The notes beneath the pieces were generated by a model. It ran no database searches. It saw nothing but the letters and a program-made list of their open reading frames with translations, and was not told the DNA's origin. From the NCBI GenBank assembly GCA_030833315.1, contig JAURHM010000021.1:1-48790 (forward strand): a stretch of DNA of 48,790 nt, in the 5' to 3' direction. The DNA is from Burkholderiales bacterium. GTDB lineage: Bacteria; Pseudomonadota; Gammaproteobacteria; Burkholderiales; SG8-41. Positions 45,412-48,790 of the stretch are shown in pieces (position 1 is the stretch's first letter; each line of letters starts with the position of its first letter). A program made the translations under genes and the position numbers.

Positions 45412-45860
45412 GTGAGACCATCGATATTTACACGGACGGTGCCTGCAAGGGCAACCCCGGCGTTGGCGGCTGGGGCGCGCTGTTGCGCAGCGGCGGGCAT
45501 GCACGCGAGATTTTCGGCGGCGAACTGCAGACCACCAACAATCGTATGGAACTGACTGCGGTGATCCGGGCCCTGGAGGCTCTGAAGCGGGAGAGTTTTG
45601 TGCGGGTGCATACTGATTCCAAATATGTGCAGCAGGGCATCTCGGAATGGATACACTCCTGGAAAAAGCGCGGCTGGAAAACGGCAGACAAGAAGCCGGT
45701 TAAAAACGAAGATCTGTGGCGCCATCTGGACGAGCTCGCTGCTAAGCATCAGATTGAATGGTTATGGGTGAAAGGTCATGCAGGGCACGACGGCAATGAG
45801 CGTGCCGATGCGCTGGCCAATCAGGGTGTTGAAAGCGTGATCAACGGGAAGATCGGTTAA
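45408..45860 (+). CDS. rnhA: Ribonuclease HI
   Basis: Degrades the RNA strand of RNA-DNA hybrids. The 150-residue protein has all catalytic residues at the E. coli numbering: D10 ([11 protein letters not shown]), E48 (NNRMELT), D70 (VHTDSKYV), H124 and D134 ([15 protein letters not shown]). It overlaps the methyltransferase by four bases and shares one base with the dnaQ start (TAATG). In E. coli rnhA and dnaQ are divergent; here they are co-oriented and coupled. Confidence 0.97.
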   Translation: MSETIDIYTDGACKGNPGVGGWGALLRSGGHAREIFGGELQTTNNRMELTAVIRALEALKRESFVRVHTDSKYVQQGISEWIHSWKKRGWKTADKKPVKNEDLWRHLDELAAKHQIEWLWVKGHAGHDGNERADALANQGVESVINGKIG

Positions 45861-46564
45861 TGGCGACGCGGCAGATCATTCTCGACACGGAAACCACTGG
45901 TCTTGAGCCCCGGCTCGGTCATCGCATCATCGAGGTGGCCGGTGTTGAAATGGTTAACCGGCGGCTGACCGGCAAACATTTTCACCGCTACCTCAATCCC
46001 GGGCGGGAAAGCGATGAGGGTGCGCTGCAGGTGCACGGCCTGACCACGGAATTCCTCAGTGACAAGCCGCGGTTCGCGGAGATCGTCGATGAACTTCTGG
46101 AATACATTGCCGGTGCGGAGCTGATCATCCACAACGCGCCCTTCGACATCGGTTTTCTGGATGCCGAGCTGGCACTGGTGCGCAAAAAGAAACTCGCGAC
46201 CTATTGCCCGGCGGTCATCGACACGCTGCGTATGGCCAAGGAACTTCATCCGGGCAAGCGCAACGGCCTGGATTCATTGTGCGATCGTTACCAGATCGAC
46301 AACTCGGCGCGCACCCTGCACGGCGCCTTGCTGGATGCCGAGCTGCTGGCAGAAGTCTATCTGGCGATGACTCGGGGGCAGGACAGCTTGATCGGGGAAT
46401 CCGACAGCGCACGTTCGGAAACCAAGGTGGCGAAATTCGAACGCGGTAATCTCAAACTGATCGTGCTGCGCGCCACCGAAGAAGAGATCGCAGCCCATGA
46501 ATCGCAACTGGCTGATATCGACAAGGCCAGCGGCGGTTCGGTCTGGCGAAAGCTGGCTGGTTGA
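45860..46564 (+). CDS. dnaQ: DNA polymerase III epsilon subunit (proofreading exonuclease)
   Basis: 3'-5' proofreading exonuclease of the replicative polymerase. The 234-residue protein shows the DEDDh motifs: ILDTETTGL (Exo I), HNAPFDIGFLDAEL (Exo II) and LHGALLDAELLAEVYLAMT (Exo III with histidine). After the nuclease domain comes GQDSLIG, resembling the clamp-binding QxSL motif of epsilon, and a C-terminal segment for polymerase alpha contact. It shares one base with rnhA. Its stop is 15 bases from the convergent tal stop. Confidence 0.95.
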   Translation: MATRQIILDTETTGLEPRLGHRIIEVAGVEMVNRRLTGKHFHRYLNPGRESDEGALQVHGLTTEFLSDKPRFAEIVDELLEYIAGAELIIHNAPFDIGFLDAELALVRKKKLATYCPAVIDTLRMAKELHPGKRNGLDSLCDRYQIDNSARTLHGALLDAELLAEVYLAMTRGQDSLIGESDSARSETKVAKFERGNLKLIVLRATEEEIAAHESQLADIDKASGGSVWRKLAG

Positions 46565-46579
46565 CGGTTCGGCCGGCGG

Positions 46580-47677
46580 TCAGCCGGCAGTCAGCGCCAG
46601 CAACTGCTGGAACGATTCCTCGAACATTTTCAGGCCTTCGGTCTGCAATTGCTCGCCCGCAGCATCCAGGTCGATGCCAAGCCTTTGCAGCGCTGCGAAC
46701 TGTGCGCGTGCTGCTTCAATATCCCGGGTCAGGGTTTCTTCCGCCTTGCCGTGATCACGGAATGCCGCAAGCGTGCCGTCGGGCACGGTGTTGATGGTAC
46801 GGGCACCGATCAGCGATTCGACATACAGCACGTCGCTGTAAGCCGCATTTTTGGTGCCGGTGCTGGCCCACAGCATGGTTTGCGGGCGTGCGCCGCGTTT
46901 CGTCAGTTCACCGAAGGCGGCGGCTGAAAAATAACCCAGTGCATCCTGATAGGCGATGCGTGCCAGCGCGACCGCCGTGTGTCCGCGTAGCGCCAGTGCA
47001 TCACCGGCGATGGCTTCGAGACGCTTGTCGATCAGCGTGTCGACGCGGCTGAGGAACAGGCTCGCCACTGACCGCACCTTGTGCAGATCGCCACCGCTGT
47101 CGGCCAAGTGCCGAATGCCGCGCAGATAGGCCATCGCCACCTCACGCACATGGCGCAATGAAAACATCAGCGTGACGTTGACCGAACAGCCCTGGGCGAC
47201 AAGTTCCTCGATCGCCGTCAGTCCGGCAGGCGTGGCTGGCACCTTGATCAGCAGGTTGTCGCGACCGACAGCGGCTTTCAGACGCAGCCCGTCGGCGACA
47301 GTGGCTTTAGCGTCATGCGCCAGCACCGGTGAAACCTCGAGGCTGACATAGCCGTCATCGCCGTTGCTGCTTTTATAAATCGGCTGCAGCAGATCGCAGG
47401 CGCTGCGGATGTCGGCGACGGCGAGTGTTTCATAACGCTGTTCGGCGCTGAGGCTGCTGTCGGCTTTCAGGGCTTGCAGTTCGTCGCGGTAATAGGGGCT
47501 TTCACTGATTGCCTTGTAGAAAATCGTCGGGTTCGACGTCACGCCGGCAATGCGGTCCTCAGTGATCAGTTTCTGTAATTCACCTTCGCGCAGCAGCGTG
47601 CGCGACAGGTTGTCGAGCCAGATGCGTTGGCCGATGGCGTGCAGTCGCAGCAGCGGGTTCATGTTGGGCATGTTCAT
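46580..47677 (-). CDS. tal: Transaldolase
   Basis: Transfers dihydroxyacetone units in the non-oxidative pentose phosphate pathway. The 365-residue protein belongs to the longer bacterial class, with GVTSNPTIFYKAI near residue 45, the Schiff-base lysine K145 in NLLIKVPATPAG, and CSVNVTLMFSLRH. ASTGTKNAAYSDVLYVE follows near residue 280. ATG 47677 is used; ATG 47671 is in frame and possible. nudC lies 20 bases upstream on the same strand, so both may be one transcript. Confidence 0.94.
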   Translation of the reverse strand: MNMPNMNPLLRLHAIGQRIWLDNLSRTLLREGELQKLITEDRIAGVTSNPTIFYKAISESPYYRDELQALKADSSLSAEQRYETLAVADIRSACDLLQPIYKSSNGDDGYVSLEVSPVLAHDAKATVADGLRLKAAVGRDNLLIKVPATPAGLTAIEELVAQGCSVNVTLMFSLRHVREVAMAYLRGIRHLADSGGDLHKVRSVASLFLSRVDTLIDKRLEAIAGDALALRGHTAVALARIAYQDALGYFSAAAFGELTKRGARPQTMLWASTGTKNAAYSDVLYVESLIGARTINTVPDGTLAAFRDHGKAEETLTRDIEAARAQFAALQRLGIDLDAAGEQLQTEGLKMFEESFQQLLALTAG

Positions 47678-47697
47678 GATTGGTTATCCATCGGAAA

Positions 47698-48537
47698 TCA
47701 GTTGCGGCGCGGATGTTTGCGCGCGAGTTCGGCGGCGACCGTGGTGATCAGGCGGCGCGAGATGCTGACGCTCGGCGGCAGGTTGGGCAGGGCTTCGGCA
47801 TCGAACCAGGCGGCTTCTTCGATTTCGACGCCGTCAGGTTTGACTTCCCGCCCGGCGTATTCGGCGGTGAAGGCCACCATCAACGAGTGCGGGAAGGGCC
47901 AGGGCTGGCTGCCGAAGTACTGAAGGTTTGTGACTTCGACGCCGACCTCTTCGAGGGTTTCGCGGGCAACGGTGTCTTCGAGCATCTCGCCCGGTTCGAC
48001 AAAGCCGGCAATCGCCGAATAACGTCCCGGCGGCCATACCGATTTGCGCGCGAGCAGCAGCTCGCGGCCGCGGGTGATCAGGACCATCACTGCCGGTGAA
48101 ACCAGCGGATAGGTGGTAAAGCGACAGGCGGGGCAGGCGCGCGCACGTTCATCGGTGCGCGCCTTCATCGGCGTGCCGCAGCGGCTGCAGAACTGGTGAT
48201 TGCGTTCCCAGTCGATGATCTGCAGTGCGCGGCCCGACAGTGCGGCCAGCGTGCCGTCGACCATGCCGAACAGATCGCGCAATCCCAGCGTCGCCCAGCC
48301 TTCGGGCAAGGGATGTCCTTCTTCGACGTCGGCGGCGTAACAGTGCTGGTCGCCGAGCAGGCCTAGGTAATGGCTGCGTAGCGTATTAAGGCCGTGTTCG
48401 GCGAGATTGCGGCAGCAAGGCAGCGTGACGGAAGTCATGTCGCAGACGATGATGTGCGAACGCTGGAAGGCAAACCAGACGGCAGGGGCATCCTGTGCCG
48501 GCGGCGGTGTCACGAGCGGGGTGTATTGTTCAGGCAC
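47698..48537 (-). CDS. nudC: NADH pyrophosphatase NudC (RNA deNADding enzyme family)
   Basis: Nudix hydrolase that cleaves NADH and, in characterised members, removes NAD caps from RNA. The 279-residue protein has a four-cysteine zinc site (C117, C120, C135, C138), the Nudix box from G178 (GFVEPGEMLEDTVARETLEE) to V200, and the NudC signature SQPWPFP at 210-216. I use the GTG at 48537 because it gives the normal family length; further upstream the frame runs through unrelated intergenic DNA into the tRNA fragment. The ribosome-binding site is weak. Confidence 0.93.
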   Translation of the reverse strand: MPEQYTPLVTPPPAQDAPAVWFAFQRSHIIVCDMTSVTLPCCRNLAEHGLNTLRSHYLGLLGDQHCYAADVEEGHPLPEGWATLGLRDLFGMVDGTLAALSGRALQIIDWERNHQFCSRCGTPMKARTDERARACPACRFTTYPLVSPAVMVLITRGRELLLARKSVWPPGRYSAIAGFVEPGEMLEDTVARETLEEVGVEVTNLQYFGSQPWPFPHSLMVAFTAEYAGREVKPDGVEIEEAAWFDAEALPNLPPSVSISRRLITTVAAELARKHPRRN

Positions 48538-48631
48538 TATGGCAGCTCTGAAGGGGATTCGCGAGTATAGCCTCTGACGGATAACCGGGGCTGAGAGTGC
48601 TGAAACGGAGGTTGCTGAAATACAGGGAGAG

Positions 48632-48700
48632 TGGTGGGCGGTACTGGGATCGAACCAGTGGCTTCCACCGTGTGAAGGTGGCACTCTACCGCTGAAGCCC
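48632..48700 (-). pseudogene. 5'-truncated tRNA-Val (CAC), possible integration junction
   Basis: On the - strand the sequence matches a tRNA-Val from the D-loop to the encoded CCA: AGCGGTAGAG, anticodon stem CCACC/GGTGG around loop TTCACAC (anticodon CAC), T-arm TGGTTCGATCCCA, and 3' acceptor ACCGCCC-A-CCA. The 5' acceptor strand should be GGGCGGT followed by TAGCTC, but only GGGCTTC precedes AGCGG, so about six bases are missing and acceptor and D-stem cannot form fully. Sequence further upstream of it (window positions above 48700) is about one-third GC, unlike the rest. It could be a dead tRNA or the duplicated 3' end left by an integrated element. Confidence 0.75.
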
Positions 48701-48790
48701 AAAAAAATACCAACAAATCAATCCATTACACAAACAGGTTTTCCGAAAAACTCCCACTGCCTGTGTAAAAAATGTGTATCAATCATAACA
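48701..48790. other. AT-rich end of window, possible start of a foreign element
   Basis: These 90 bases contain 29 G or C, far below the neighbourhood. TGTGTA occurs at 48762-48767 and 48773-48778, and inverted (TACACA) at 48727-48732. No coding sequence is visible. Confidence 0.4.

Overview
The window is a GC-rich chromosomal segment of a proteobacterium, most likely a betaproteobacterium close to Burkholderiales. The reasons are two Bug-type tripartite-tricarboxylate binding proteins, a FadE-type acyl-CoA dehydrogenase, hopanoid squalene-synthesis genes hpnC/D/E, and the orders tig-clpP-clpX-lon and mltD-gloB-methyltransferase-rnhA-dnaQ. No rRNA, CRISPR array, intact insertion sequence or recognisable defence or biosynthetic cluster was found. 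Three intact tRNAs and one 5'-truncated tRNA are present.

Region 1 (1-9.5 kb) is a fatty-acid degradation locus on the + strand: fadE, a wrecked HSDL2-like dehydrogenase, a long-chain acyl-CoA ligase, a wrecked YciA-type thioesterase run into a wrecked FadL-type outer-membrane transporter, a bifunctional hydroxyacyl-CoA dehydrogenase/enoyl-CoA hydratase, and fadA. The core beta-oxidation enzymes are intact and the accessory genes between them have decayed. Region 2 (9.5-16.7 kb) is on the - strand: a PAS-EAL membrane protein with an altered catalytic motif, ETF-ubiquinone oxidoreductase (the electron sink for FadE-type dehydrogenases), hpnE, a PrpF-type isomerase, a gap with dispersed-repeat-like DNA, and a Bug receptor. 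Region 3 (16.7-21 kb) has a DUF3617 pseudogene, then an NHL-repeat lyase-like protein, a GMC oxidoreductase and a second Bug receptor on the + strand, a plausible catabolic unit.

Region 4 (21-26.5 kb) holds a Lys/Ala-rich repeat protein with its own terminator, a TPR protein overlapping a HupE/UreJ-like membrane protein, and a - strand operon hpnC-hpnD-SDR-truncated monooxygenase. Region 5 (26.4-35.6 kb) is the protein quality-control block: tRNA-Leu, tig, clpP, clpX, lon, tRNA-Val, tRNA-Asp, ppiD, then convergent fabI. Region 6 (35.6-42.3 kb) is a tightly overlapped peptide-type ABC transporter operon with enlarged subunits. Region 7 (42.3-48.8 kb) is mltD, gloB, a methyltransferase, rnhA, dnaQ, tal and nudC, ending at a tRNA-Val(CAC) fragment beyond which the DNA turns AT-rich.

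No clear-cut new system stands out. The most unusual signals are (i) repeated internal deletions in accessory genes (HSDL2-like, YciA/FadL, DUF3617, monooxygenase, tRNA-Val), (ii) an 18-bp exact inverted repeat pair about 8.7 kb apart, (iii) the truncated tRNA at an AT-rich boundary, which looks like an integration junction, and (iv) two enzymes (EAL, SDR) that lack a canonical catalytic residue.
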